From UBA1426 sp052034085 (lineage in GTDB: Bacteria; Bacillota; Clostridia; Peptostreptococcales; Anaerovoracaceae): 64,000 nt of DNA. The notes under the pieces were generated by a model. That model was given only the letters and a program-made list of their open reading frames with translations. It had not been told where the DNA came from and made no database searches. The first letter of the stretch is position 1. Every line of letters begins with the position of its first letter. Shown piece by piece: positions 34,682 to 43,228 of this stretch. Location: assembly GCA_052034085.1 (NCBI GenBank), contig JBPOJA010000010.1:19583-83582 (forward strand), read 5' to 3'. The translations under genes and the position numbers were made by a program.

Positions 34682-36832
34682 ATGATAAATGAGAAAATCG
34701 CAAAAGAGCTGAACCTGAAACTGCACAATGTGGAAGCGGCCGTCAATCTGCTGGATGAGGGGAACACGGTGCCCTTTATTGCCAGATATCGTAAAGAGGT
34801 TACAGGCGCCATGAGCGATGAAGTTTTGAGAAATCTGGAAGAACGCCTGCTTTACCTGAGAAACCTGGAAGCGAGAAAAGAGGATGTTATCCGCCTTATT
34901 GATGAGCAGGGTAAACTGACGGAAGAACTTGAGCTGGCAATCAGAGAGGCAGAGCTGCTGCAAAGAGTAGAAGATCTTTATAAACCATACAAAAAGAAAA
35001 AATCCACCAGGGCTTCCAAAGCCAGGGAAAGAGGCCTGGAGCCTCTGGCTGTGATAATTAAGGCTATGGATCAGGAAAAAGGTGATCCGTTGGAGATTGC
35101 ATCCCAGTTCATCAATGAGGAAGTTCCAACGGCTGAAGATGCCCTGCAGGGAGCCGCAGATATTGTTGCAGAGATCATCTCGGAAGATGCCGATTTGCTT
35201 GCGGAAATCCGGGAAAAGAGCCAGGCTATGGCCTTGCTGATAACTGAAGCAGTAGATTCGGAAGAAGATACCCCATATAACATGTACTACGAGTTCAGCG
35301 AAGGATTTTCTAAAATCCCCAATCACAGGATCTTGGCCATAAACCGGGGCGAAAAAGAAAAAAAGCTGAAAGTCAGGCTGGAAGTCTCAAAAGAGGACAT
35401 GCACTCCGTAATCAGCCGCAGTTATCTCCTTAACGAAAACAGCATCTTTAAGGATTTGATGATAAGCACCATTGAAGATTCCTACAGCAGACTCATCGCT
35501 CCTTCCATTGAAAGGGAACTGAGAAATATGCTTACGGAAAGAGCGGAAAAGGATGCAGTCAAAGTTTTTGCAAAGAATACAGAAAAACTTTTGATGGCGC
35601 CTCCGCTGAAAAATGCCAGAGTACTGGCAATTGACCCGGGGTTCAGAACGGGCTGTAAAGTAGCCATGCTGGATGAAACAGGCAAGTTACTGGAATATGA
35701 CACCATTTATCCTACTGAGCCCAAAAATGATATTACCGGAGCCGGCGCAGTCGTTCTCGGCCTGATGCAAAAGCATAAGGCCAAAGTCATCGCCATAGGT
35801 AACGGCACGGCCTCCAGGGAAACTGAACTGTTTATAGCCAACCTTCTAAAGGAAAACGGCATAAAAGATGTTCGCTACACTATTGTGAATGAGGCCGGAG
35901 CATCTATCTACTCAGCATCAAAGCTGGCTGCGGAAGAGTACCCGGAACTCGATGTGACTACAAGGGGTGCTTTATCCATAGGCAAAAGACTGCAGGATCC
36001 GCTGGCTGAACTTGTGAAAATATCTCCTAAGCACATTGGTGTGGGTCAGTATCAGCATGATATAAACCAGGGACTCCTGGACAGCGCATTAACCAATGTC
36101 GTGGAAGACAGTGTCAATAAGGTTGGGGTGGACCTTAACACAGCATCGCCTTCCCTGCTTTCGTATATTGCGGGGATCAATTCGGCTATCGCGAAAAATA
36201 TCGTAGATTACAGAGAAGAAAAAGGACGCTTCAATAACAGGAAAGAACTCTTAAAAGTTCCGAAACTGGGCAGCAAAACTTTTGAACAGTGTGCGGGTTT
36301 CATGCGAATTGCCGACGGTGACAATCCTCTCGACGCAACTGCAGTTCATCCCGAATCCTACAAAGCGGCAGAAATGCTTCTGGCCAGGCTTGGTATAGAA
36401 AAAACAGAAATCTCAAGAGGCGGCAGCAGGGAAATAGACTTACGGCTTAAGGAAAAGTTCAGAAACAGAAAAGAACTGGCTGAGGAACTTGGCATAGGGG
36501 TTTTAACCCTTGACGACATAGTTGAAGAATTTAAAAAACCCGGCAGGGATCCAAGAGAAGATATGCCATCGGTGATATTCAGAAGCGATGTGTTGTCACT
36601 TGAGGATCTGAAACCTGACATGGTGCTGACAGGCACTGTGAGAAATGTGGTGGATTTCGGAGCTTTTGTGGACATAGGGGTAAAGAATGACGGTCTCGTT
36701 CATATTTCCCAGCTTAGTCACAAATATGTTACCAATCCAATGGATATCGTAAGCGTAGGTGATACGGTAAAAGTTAAAGTTTTGAGTGTGGATAAAGAGA
36801 GAGGGAAGATTTCCCTTTCCATGAAACTATAG
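34682..36832 (+). CDS. tex: Tex family RNA-binding protein (YqgF-like, HhH, S1)
   Basis: 716 residues from the ATG at 34682 (GGAG six bases upstream); an ATG at 34652 would add ten residues. N-terminal helical region with VPFIARYRKEVTG, a YqgF-like RNase H fold (LAIDPGFRTGCKVAMLDETG, GNGTASRETE, NEAGASIYSAS), a helix-hairpin-helix part (VGVDLNTASPSLLSYIAGI, FEQCAGFMRI) and a C-terminal S1 domain (LTGTVRNVVDFGAFVDIGVKNDGLVHISQLS). Tex acts on transcription/RNA; the exact activity is unsettled. Same operon as prfB. Confidence 0.95.
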   Translation: MINEKIAKELNLKLHNVEAAVNLLDEGNTVPFIARYRKEVTGAMSDEVLRNLEERLLYLRNLEARKEDVIRLIDEQGKLTEELELAIREAELLQRVEDLYKPYKKKKSTRASKARERGLEPLAVIIKAMDQEKGDPLEIASQFINEEVPTAEDALQGAADIVAEIISEDADLLAEIREKSQAMALLITEAVDSEEDTPYNMYYEFSEGFSKIPNHRILAINRGEKEKKLKVRLEVSKEDMHSVISRSYLLNENSIFKDLMISTIEDSYSRLIAPSIERELRNMLTERAEKDAVKVFAKNTEKLLMAPPLKNARVLAIDPGFRTGCKVAMLDETGKLLEYDTIYPTEPKNDITGAGAVVLGLMQKHKAKVIAIGNGTASRETELFIANLLKENGIKDVRYTIVNEAGASIYSASKLAAEEYPELDVTTRGALSIGKRLQDPLAELVKISPKHIGVGQYQHDINQGLLDSALTNVVEDSVNKVGVDLNTASPSLLSYIAGINSAIAKNIVDYREEKGRFNNRKELLKVPKLGSKTFEQCAGFMRIADGDNPLDATAVHPESYKAAEMLLARLGIEKTEISRGGSREIDLRLKEKFRNRKELAEELGIGVLTLDDIVEEFKKPGRDPREDMPSVIFRSDVLSLEDLKPDMVLTGTVRNVVDFGAFVDIGVKNDGLVHISQLSHKYVTNPMDIVSVGDTVKVKVLSVDKERGKISLSMKL

Positions 36833-36848
36833 GAGCGCAAAGGGCGGA

Positions 36849-37496
36849 ATGGGCAAAGTTACAACGATATTATTTGATTATGACGGAACAATAATGGATA
36901 CCAACAGGATTGTCCTGGAATCCTGGCAGCATACTTTCAGAACCATTGAAGGGAAAGAAAGGCCTGAAGAGGAGATAGTGAAAACTTTTGGCGAACCGCT
37001 CTTTATAACTATGGCAAAGACCTTTCCCCACATCAGTGTGGAAGAATCCGTGGCCATTTACAGAAGTTATTTATATGAGCATTATGATGCTATGATAAAA
37101 CCTTTTCCCGGCATGGCTGAACTGGTAAAAGAAGTTAAAGAAAAAGGTTTTAAAACAGGCCTTGTTACCTCCAGGGTGGCGGACACCACCATTTCGGGAT
37201 TAGAGCAGTTCGGCATTATGCCCTATCTTGATGCCCTGGTAACCTTTGAAGACACGGATAAACATAAGCCGGATCCAGAGCCGATTTTGATTGCTTTGCG
37301 AAAACTGTCTTCTCAGCCCGGAGAAGCCCTGATGCTTGGGGATACCGGTTTTGATGTCCAATGTGCAAAAAATGCAGGGGTATTGTCTGCCATGGTAGGC
37401 TGGCAGATGGCTCTTTCAGATGAAGAGCTGAACGGACCCGACGGACCCGATTTTATAATAGAAGAGCCTGCCGATTTGTTCGGGATAATTCTATAG
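36849..37496 (+). CDS. ppaX: HAD-family phosphatase, pyrophosphatase PpaX-like
   Basis: 215 residues. The HAD nucleophile motif is FDYDGTIMDTN (8-18), with VTSRVADTT as motif II, KHKPDPEPI as motif III and LGDTGFDVQCAKNAG as motif IV. The cap and the WQHTFRTIEGKE segment after motif I resemble PpaX, which removes pyrophosphate made by HprK, but phosphoglycolate phosphatase activity is an alternative. No hprK is in the window. It lies 16 bp after tex and 10 bp before the next gene. Confidence 0.82.
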   Translation: MGKVTTILFDYDGTIMDTNRIVLESWQHTFRTIEGKERPEEEIVKTFGEPLFITMAKTFPHISVEESVAIYRSYLYEHYDAMIKPFPGMAELVKEVKEKGFKTGLVTSRVADTTISGLEQFGIMPYLDALVTFEDTDKHKPDPEPILIALRKLSSQPGEALMLGDTGFDVQCAKNAGVLSAMVGWQMALSDEELNGPDGPDFIIEEPADLFGIIL

Positions 37497-37506
37497 GAGG
37501 GAGAAA

Positions 37507-38052
37507 ATGGATAGAGTAAAATATGCTTTTATAATGATGTCAGGGACCCTTACACCGGAGGTTTTTGATGTATTGCACGATACTGAAGGAGATTACACCA
37601 GACTGCTTGCAGTAAACTCATTTAAGATGGCTGTGGAAACAGCAAAGCAACTGGCTGACGAGGGTTATGAACATCTGGATTTGTGCGGCGCCTTCAATGC
37701 GGAAAAAGCGCAGAAAGTCAGAGAAAGCACAGATGGCAGGCTGGATGTGCATTATGCAAAGTACAGCCCTGAAGATGACAAACGCATGAACGAAATGCCG
37801 TCATTGCATGAGTTTGGCATTATTATGATGGATGGCTCAGTACCTGAAACTCAGTGGGTTTATGAGAAACATGATGAATTCAACACAACCATAGCTTTTG
37901 TCAACAGTCTTGAAGCAACCATTAAGGCCGTCAGAGCCATGGTGGAAAAAGGTGTAGTCTTCGTAGAAATGTGCAGGTGGTATGACAGCAAAAAAGCTGC
38001 TGCCGTCAGCGAGGCTATTAATGGAGCCATTCCTGTTGGTTATTGCGGATAA
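37507..38052 (+). CDS. DUF6506-type protein with two tandem domains
   Basis: 181 residues in two similar halves. Half one (about 5-88) has YAFIMMSGTLTPE, then FKMAVETAKQLADEGYEHLDLCGAFNAEKAQKVRES; half two (about 100-181) has FGIIMMDGSVPE, then LEATIKAVRAMVEKGVVFVEMCRWYDSKKAAAVSEAI. Each half looks like one DUF6506 unit, normally a protein of about 100 residues. No catalytic residues are known to me; the conserved Cys in LCG/MCR and the terminal VGYCG may matter. AGGAGGGAGAAA precedes the ATG. It is translationally close to addB. Confidence 0.75.
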   Translation: MDRVKYAFIMMSGTLTPEVFDVLHDTEGDYTRLLAVNSFKMAVETAKQLADEGYEHLDLCGAFNAEKAQKVRESTDGRLDVHYAKYSPEDDKRMNEMPSLHEFGIIMMDGSVPETQWVYEKHDEFNTTIAFVNSLEATIKAVRAMVEKGVVFVEMCRWYDSKKAAAVSEAINGAIPVGYCG

Positions 38053-38054
38053 AC

Positions 38055-41000
38055 ATGCTGAATATCTATACCGGGCGGGAGAACATTGATAAAGAAAAGG
38101 CCATGTTCGGGAAAATTAATCCCTCTTCCCGGACATGTTTGATTGTGCCCGATCAGTACACTCTCCAAATGGAGCGCAACGCAATTGACTATTATGAGAC
38201 GGAAGGGCTTATGAGCCTGGAGGTATTGTCTTTTTCAAGATTGACAGCCAGAGTGCTGGCGGAAACGGGTGGAAGCCCGCAAAAAGTAATAGATAAAAAC
38301 GGCAGGCACATGCTTCTGTCGAAAATTCTTCTCAGCGAAAAAAAGAATCTGAAAGCCTTCGGCGGCATGGTCAAATCTCATTCCTTTATAGATCTTATGA
38401 ATAATTTAATATCCGAAGTTAAGCAGCATAACGGCACTCCCGATGATGTGGCGCAGGCTTTATCCTTAACGGAAAGTTCTGTTATTTTGAACCGCAAGCT
38501 GTCGGATCTGTATCTGATTTTTACTAAATATGAAGAGGCATTAAAGGATAAGTTCATAGACACCGAGGCTTATCTGGACTTTTTTATTACAAAGATAGGA
38601 AAATCAAAGTTGGTGAAGGAAAGTGAGTTCTGGATTTCAGGCTTTGATTCTCTGACACCCAAGGCTGTTGAAATTATAAAGGAACTGTCCTCTCACAGCA
38701 GAGGTGTAAATATGATGCTGACCTATGAAAAGGGCAGTAAAATATTCAGTCTGACGGAAACAACACTGGCAAACCTGAAACGGGCTTTGGGGCTGATGCA
38801 AATAAGAGTGAAAGAGTTGGAAGGGCCAGAAGTCAGCAGGCCCGAAGCCGTCAGTCATTTGGAACGTTACTTGTTTGAGCCTGCCGTTGTGCCTTTAAAT
38901 GAAAGACGGGAGGAACTGACCTTTTTAAATGCTGCCAATTTCTATAATGAGGCGGAATCTGCTGCTGCTTTCATACTTGAGCTGGTCAGAGACAAAGGCG
39001 TAAGATTTAAAGATATTGCCGTCATCTGCAATGATATGGAAGAGCGTGGAACCATAATTCAGAGAGTATTTGATGAATACGAAATCAGCTTCTTTCTTGA
39101 TAAAAAACGACCGGTTCACTACAATCCGGCAGTGGTTTTTGTGATATCTCTGCTGGAGGCGGCCTCTTCAGACTGGGCTTATGAGGATATCTTCAGCCTG
39201 GTCAAGACCGGGCTTACTCCTTTGTCCGTGGAAGACTCCGAGCTGCTGGAAAATTATTGTATTAAGTACAAAATAAGGGGTAGCTCGTGGAAAAAGGATT
39301 TTAAATACGGACTGGAAGAGTACGGTGAAGAGGATATGAGGCTGTTGAACGGCCTTAGAGGAGAGCTGCTGGGATTTCTTGGAGACTATTTTGAAAGCAG
39401 TAAAAAGGCTGAGACAATTAGTGAAAAGATATTGGTACTGACTGAATTTCTCAGGGAAAAGCTTCATATGGAGGATATTCTGGAGCAGATATGTCTGAAC
39501 CTTGAAGCAGAAGGGCAGTTTGTCCCGGCCATGGAAATAAGCCAGATCTGGGATGAAATCCTTGACCTTCTGGAACAGCTGAATGAGTTGCTTGGCGATG
39601 AAACTATTAATAATGAGGATTTTGCGAAAATTATCCGGTCGGGCTTTGATTCAATGGAATTAGGCCTGATTCCTACAACAATGGACCAGGTTGTAATAGG
39701 AACCATGGAAAGAACCAGAACCGGAAATGTCAAAGCCCTTCTGGTACTGGGGGCTAACGATGGTGTGCTTCCCAAAAACCGGGGGGAGGAAGATCTGCTG
39801 AGCAGGGATGAAAAGAAGCAGCTGATCGATAAGGGAATATTAATCTGCAGGGATGAAGACCATAAACTTATGGAAGAAAACCTGGCAATTTATAAGCAGC
39901 TATCCGGGGCCGGACAGCATCTTTGGCTGAGTTTTTCAACCGCCAACCTGGATGGACAGGAGACCCGACCCTCCATGATTTTTAATAAAATGCGCAAAAT
40001 GTTCCCGGCAAATCCTGTGGAAAAGGATATTGCCAACAGAGAGGATCCTTCCACGCTTCTGATAAGGCCGGCGGGAAGCTTCAAGTACTTCGCAGAGGCT
40101 TTACAGATGCACTATCGTGAAGGGCACAGGCTGGATCCGGTCTGGCAGTCTGCAGCCAACTGGTACAGGGAAAACCATAAAGAAAAAATCAATCTCATAG
40201 AGAAGGGTCTGAATTTTGATAACAGGGTAGAAAGATTGAGCCGGACCGGACTTTCAAATCTTTTCGGCTTGAAGCCGGGAGGGAGATTGCGGTTAAGTCC
40301 CACCCGCCTTGAGACCTATTCCAGATGTCCTTTCGCCCATATGATCAGATATGGTCTTCGGCCTGACGAGAACAGAGTGTTTCATGTATCCGGCAGAGAA
40401 GTGGGAGATATATACCATCTTTGTCTTAAACTTTTCGCTCAGGACCTCACCGTAGAAGGTCTGCCTTTGCAGGACGCGGAATCTCCCTGGATGCAGATTA
40501 CGGAAACCGAGGTTGAAGAAAGGATTTCAGATCTTATGGCAAAGCTGGCGTCAGATTACAAAGAAGGACTGTTTGAGTCGGATAAAGAAGCAAATTACAG
40601 GCTGGCAAGAATGACAGGGGTGTGTCAGAAAGCAGCAAAGGCTCTGGTTGATCATATCCGCCGCGGGGCAATAGAGAAGATTTTTTTCGAAGAACGCTTC
40701 AGTTCAGCGGAGGGCTCTTTATTGCCACCCATTTCAGTGTCTACGGAAAATGGGGATTTTTCCATTGAAGGCATAATAGACAGAATTGATATTTTACCCG
40801 ATAACTATGCCAAAATCATCGATTACAAATCAGGCAGGGAAAGCTTCAATCCCGGCGAGGCAACCGGTGGCTGGCGGCTCCAGCTTATGCTGTATCTGAA
40901 AGCGGTAAGGGAAGGCATGGAATACGTAAAGTCTGCCGGAGTGTTTTATTTTGAAATTGCAGACCTTATGGTGGAAGGAGACGGGCAAAGCAGGGAAGAA

Positions 41001-41378
41001 ATATTGGCGGCGGTAGAAAAGGAAATCCGCAAGAGTTTCCGGCTGGACGGCACGGTGCTTAATGAAAGCAAGGTTATTGAAAGTATTGCCGGAGATTTCG
41101 AATCCTATTCTCATATATTGCCCATCAAAAAAGATAAAGACGGCCTGTACAGCGGAAATACGGAAGGCCGGATGCTGTCAAAAGAAGAATTTGAAAAACT
41201 GGAAAAAACAATGGATCAGGTTATAAGTCAGCTCTGCAGTTCACTGGCGGCAGGAAATATTGACATCAGGCCAAAGAAGCTGGATGATATCAGCGCCTGT
41301 ACATATTGTACATATAAAAGCATCTGCGGTTTTGATTTATCCTTTGACGGCTGCTCCTATGATGTGGTAAAATCGTGA
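38055..41378 (+). CDS. addB: AddB-type helicase/nuclease subunit (RexB-like)
   Basis: 1107 residues. The inactivated-helicase and nuclease subunit of the AddAB recombination complex that processes double-strand breaks. It has an N-terminal UvrD-like region without a Walker A motif, TMDQVVIGTMERTRTGNVKALLVLGANDGVLP in the middle, and a C-terminal RecB-type nuclease (IEGIIDRIDILPDNYAKIIDYKSG) with the iron-sulfur cysteines split between YSRCPFAHMI (near 760) and CTYCTYKSICGF (near 1085). The ATG at 38055 is three bases past the previous stop; a TTG start 12 bp earlier is possible. addA does not follow. Confidence 0.92.
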   Translation: MLNIYTGRENIDKEKAMFGKINPSSRTCLIVPDQYTLQMERNAIDYYETEGLMSLEVLSFSRLTARVLAETGGSPQKVIDKNGRHMLLSKILLSEKKNLKAFGGMVKSHSFIDLMNNLISEVKQHNGTPDDVAQALSLTESSVILNRKLSDLYLIFTKYEEALKDKFIDTEAYLDFFITKIGKSKLVKESEFWISGFDSLTPKAVEIIKELSSHSRGVNMMLTYEKGSKIFSLTETTLANLKRALGLMQIRVKELEGPEVSRPEAVSHLERYLFEPAVVPLNERREELTFLNAANFYNEAESAAAFILELVRDKGVRFKDIAVICNDMEERGTIIQRVFDEYEISFFLDKKRPVHYNPAVVFVISLLEAASSDWAYEDIFSLVKTGLTPLSVEDSELLENYCIKYKIRGSSWKKDFKYGLEEYGEEDMRLLNGLRGELLGFLGDYFESSKKAETISEKILVLTEFLREKLHMEDILEQICLNLEAEGQFVPAMEISQIWDEILDLLEQLNELLGDETINNEDFAKIIRSGFDSMELGLIPTTMDQVVIGTMERTRTGNVKALLVLGANDGVLPKNRGEEDLLSRDEKKQLIDKGILICRDEDHKLMEENLAIYKQLSGAGQHLWLSFSTANLDGQETRPSMIFNKMRKMFPANPVEKDIANREDPSTLLIRPAGSFKYFAEALQMHYREGHRLDPVWQSAANWYRENHKEKINLIEKGLNFDNRVERLSRTGLSNLFGLKPGGRLRLSPTRLETYSRCPFAHMIRYGLRPDENRVFHVSGREVGDIYHLCLKLFAQDLTVEGLPLQDAESPWMQITETEVEERISDLMAKLASDYKEGLFESDKEANYRLARMTGVCQKAAKALVDHIRRGAIEKIFFEERFSSAEGSLLPPISVSTENGDFSIEGIIDRIDILPDNYAKIIDYKSGRESFNPGEATGGWRLQLMLYLKAVREGMEYVKSAGVFYFEIADLMVEGDGQSREEILAAVEKEIRKSFRLDGTVLNESKVIESIAGDFESYSHILPIKKDKDGLYSGNTEGRMLSKEEFEKLEKTMDQVISQLCSSLAAGNIDIRPKKLDDISACTYCTYKSICGFDLSFDGCSYDVVKS

Positions 41379-41393
41379 TGCTCACAATGCCGA

Positions 41394-41450
41394 ATGGATA
41401 AAATGGTTAAAATGGTTAAAATGGATAACAAGGATAATATGGATAATATG
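41394..41450 (+). repeat. 9-bp tandem repeat, about six copies
   Basis: Units ATGGATAAA, ATGGTTAAA, ATGGTTAAA, ATGGATAAC, AAGGATAAT, ATGGATAAT follow one another between addB and tRNA-Thr. The unit is a multiple of three but lies in no supported gene. Confidence 0.85.
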
Positions 41451-41497
41451 TGGGGGAAAATCTGAAAGAGACTATATTTGTGTGATTTCTGTATTGT

Positions 41498-41573
41498 GCT
41501 ACTGTGGCTCAGCTGGCAGAGCAGCTGATTCGTAATCAGCAGGTCAGGAGTTCGAATCTCCTCAGTAGCTCCA
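41498..41573 (+). tRNA. tRNA-Thr (CGT)
   Basis: Acceptor GCTACTG/CAGTAGC pairs fully; D arm GGCTC...GAGC; anticodon stem GCTGA/TCAGC with loop TTCGTAA (anticodon CGT); T stem AGGAG/CTCCT with TTCGAAT loop; discriminator T and encoded CCA. A terminator follows. Confidence 0.96.
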
Positions 41574-41580
41574 TTGGTGC

Positions 41581-41620
41581 AGACCCTGTGACGCAATGCC
41601 GTCACAGGGTCTTCCTTTCT
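41581..41620 (+). terminator. Terminator after tRNA-Thr
   Basis: AGACCCTGTGAC (41581-41592) pairs with GTCACAGGGTCT (41601-41612) around an 8-base loop, then TCCTTTCT. The stem is perfect over 12 bp; the T-tract is interrupted. Confidence 0.85.
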
Positions 41621-41635
41621 GCAATTCTGTGGCTT

Positions 41636-41820
41636 ACAACCCTGAAACGGCCGAATCTCGAGACTTGACACCCTGAAACGGCCGGATCTCGAGACTTGGC
41701 AGCCCTGAAACGGCCGAATCTCGAGACTTGGCAACACTAAAATGGTCGGATCTGGAAACTTGGCAACACTAAAAAGGTCGGATCTGGAAACTTGGCAACA
41801 CTGAAATGGTCGAAATTGCA
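41636..41820. repeat. 32-bp tandem repeat array, nearly six copies
   Basis: Copies start at 41636, 41668, 41700, 41732, 41764 and 41796 (the last is partial and diverged). Copies 1-3 share CCCTGAAACGGCCG then ATCTCGAGACTTG; copies 4-5 are a second subtype with ACTAAAA, GGTCGGATCTGG and AAACTTGG. The period is exactly 32 and has no unique spacers, so it is not a CRISPR array; 32 is not a multiple of three, so the open frame across it on the minus strand is accidental. Confidence 0.9.
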
Positions 41821-41990
41821 AGATGTGCTATAGATTTTTGCATAAACAAGAGTTTTCTGGTCAAGTTTTCAAGATTTGCGATGGGGACCCCGATACAAAC
41901 TGGACTGAGTCCTAGCATATGCTGCAATTTCGACCACCACCATATTGGATTCAAGCATTAGCGCTAGCATAAGCTGCAGTTTCGTCCACC
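41808..41990. repeat. Inverted and direct repeats flanking the 32-bp array
   Basis: GGTCGAAATTGCA at 41808-41820 is repeated inverted as TGCAATTTCGACC at 41923-41935. A longer copy, CTAGCATA-GCTGCA-TTTCG-CCACC, occurs at 41912-41938 and again 52 bp later at 41964-41990. No gene lies here. This could be the remnant of a small non-autonomous element. Confidence 0.6.
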
Positions 41991-42028
41991 TCACGTGAAA
42001 TAAATTTCAAAAATGAGTGGCTCTCATA

Positions 42029-42056
42029 TTAATCCTTAATTTTTAATCCTTAATTT
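42029..42056. repeat. 14-bp tandem duplication
   Basis: TTAATCCTTAATTT occurs twice head to tail (42029-42042, 42043-42056), immediately ahead of the 24-bp repeat region. Confidence 0.8.
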
Positions 42057-42060
42057 GTGA

Positions 42061-42252
42061 TTGAACAAGCAGGGCGAAAAAAGACCAATCAAGAGAATCG
42101 AAGACATACCAATCAAGATAATCGAAGACATATCAATCAAGATAATCAAAGATATTCCAATCAAGCTAATTGAAGCGGAAATGCATAATAATAGAATTAA
42201 TGGTAATAAATGGTTGCTAGACAATAATGAAGATGATATATTCAAAGAATGA
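42061..42252 (+). CDS. Small repeat-containing ORF coupled to the DUF559-like gene (doubtful)
   Basis: 63 codons from a TTG without a clear ribosome site. The centre is four copies of a 24-bp repeat (42085-42180), giving four eight-residue units PIKRIEDI, PIKIIEDI, SIKIIKDI, PIKLIEAE, amphipathic and charged. The stop overlaps the next ATG (ATGA), which is why I list it; it may be a real coupled leader protein or only a repeat tract that happens to be open. The reverse strand is also open here. Confidence 0.3.
   Translation: MNKQGEKRPIKRIEDIPIKIIEDISIKIIKDIPIKLIEAEMHNNRINGNKWLLDNNEDDIFKE
42085..42180. repeat. 24-bp tandem repeat, four copies
   Basis: Units of CCAATCAAG-TAATCGAAGACATA type begin at 42085, 42109, 42133 and 42157. 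Copies two and three differ by a few bases and the fourth is the most diverged. Confidence 0.88.
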
Positions 42253-43118
42253 ACAGAAACAGATATATAAGTCATTTTTCAGCAGCTACATTTTGGGACA
42301 TCCCGTATCTTGATGTTGTTTTGGGCTCGAGTGCAAATCTCTGTGAAGCATTTGATTACACTTATTACCGGAGCAGCAACAGGTATTTTGCAAAAGGAGA
42401 AAGGGTTCATTTGTGCCGGACACCCTTGCCTGCCAGGGCAGTAAAATGTGTAAATGGCAAATATGTAGCTTCCCCGGAGTTGGTGTTTGTTCAACTGGCC
42501 GGCAAAATTGATTTTCACAGGCTGATTTTGTTGGGCTTGCAATTATGTTCGCATCCTCCGGGAAAACCTGAACTGTCAGTTACCACAAAAAACAAGCTTA
42601 AAAACTTCGTTGATAAGTCGTCAGGTCTCGAGGGCCATCGCAAAGCGGCCCAAGCAATAAAATATTTAGAAAACGGTTCAGCATCTATTATGGAGTCACT
42701 TGCCTTCATGGTATTAACACTGCCTCATTTTCTAGGTGGTTATGGATTAAAAGGAGCTTTGTTTAATTATGAGATTAAACTGAAAAATGAAACCGATAAA
42801 AAATTGGGTGAGCAAAGATGCTTTGCAGATCTATACTATAAGTCAGCGAGATTGGCCGTTGAATATGACAGCCATGCTTTTCACAGCAGTCCATACGAGC
42901 AGGGGAAAGATGCTTTGAGGGCGGCACTAATGGAGCGAAACGGCATAGAAACAAGAAGTCTGAGTACAATTCAACTGTACGACAAGCATGCTTGCAAGAA
43001 TTTTGCCTTCAACCTGGCAAGGCATTTGGATAAACGCATCCGAATCAGGGCTAAAGATTTTGAGCTTATGCATGCGGAACTCAGAAAGCTGTTCCCATAC
43101 GGCGGCACACTAAAGTAA
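42249..43118 (+). CDS. AbiEi/DUF559-like protein with predicted PD-(D/E)XK nuclease domain
   Basis: 289 residues. The first half resembles AbiEi-type proteins: GSSANLCEAFDYTYYRSSNRY, then VKCVNGKYVASPELVFVQLAG. The second half ends in a Vsr/DUF559-like nuclease core: CFADLYYKSARLAVEYDSHAFHS supplies D and E-x-Y/D positions, followed by KDALRAALMERNGIETRSLS. Relatives are frequent in actinobacteria and scattered in Clostridia; function is unproved, with defence or toxin-antitoxin roles suggested. It stands alone between tRNAs and next to repeats, as acquired genes often do. The ribosome site is weak. Confidence 0.65.
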   Translation: MNRNRYISHFSAATFWDIPYLDVVLGSSANLCEAFDYTYYRSSNRYFAKGERVHLCRTPLPARAVKCVNGKYVASPELVFVQLAGKIDFHRLILLGLQLCSHPPGKPELSVTTKNKLKNFVDKSSGLEGHRKAAQAIKYLENGSASIMESLAFMVLTLPHFLGGYGLKGALFNYEIKLKNETDKKLGEQRCFADLYYKSARLAVEYDSHAFHSSPYEQGKDALRAALMERNGIETRSLSTIQLYDKHACKNFAFNLARHLDKRIRIRAKDFELMHAELRKLFPYGGTLK

Positions 43119-43147
43119 ATAGCGGCGCTCCAGGCGCCGCTGATTAA

Positions 43148-43223
43148 TGGTGGAGAATAGGGGGATCGAACCCCTGGCCTCATGATTGCGAACCATGCGC
43201 TCTCCCAGCTGAGCTAATTCCCC
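43148..43223 (-). tRNA. tRNA-Ala (CGC)
   Basis: On the minus strand: acceptor GGGGAAT/ATTCTCC with the G3:U70 alanine pair, D stem GCTC/GAGC, anticodon stem CATGG/TCATG with one G:U pair and loop TTCGCAA (anticodon CGC), T stem AGGGG/CCCCT, discriminator A and encoded CCA. Confidence 0.95.
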
Positions 43224-43228
43224 GAAAA

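Noticed and set aside
41636..41820. Possible CRISPR array
   Set aside because: The 32-bp units follow each other without spacers, and no cas genes are in the window.
41357..41821. Open frame of 154 codons on the minus strand across tRNA-Thr and the 32-bp repeats
   Set aside because: It runs through a tRNA and its terminator; the EIRTPDLLITNQLL stretch is the well-known translated shadow of a tRNA, and the 32-bp period shifts frame from copy to copy.
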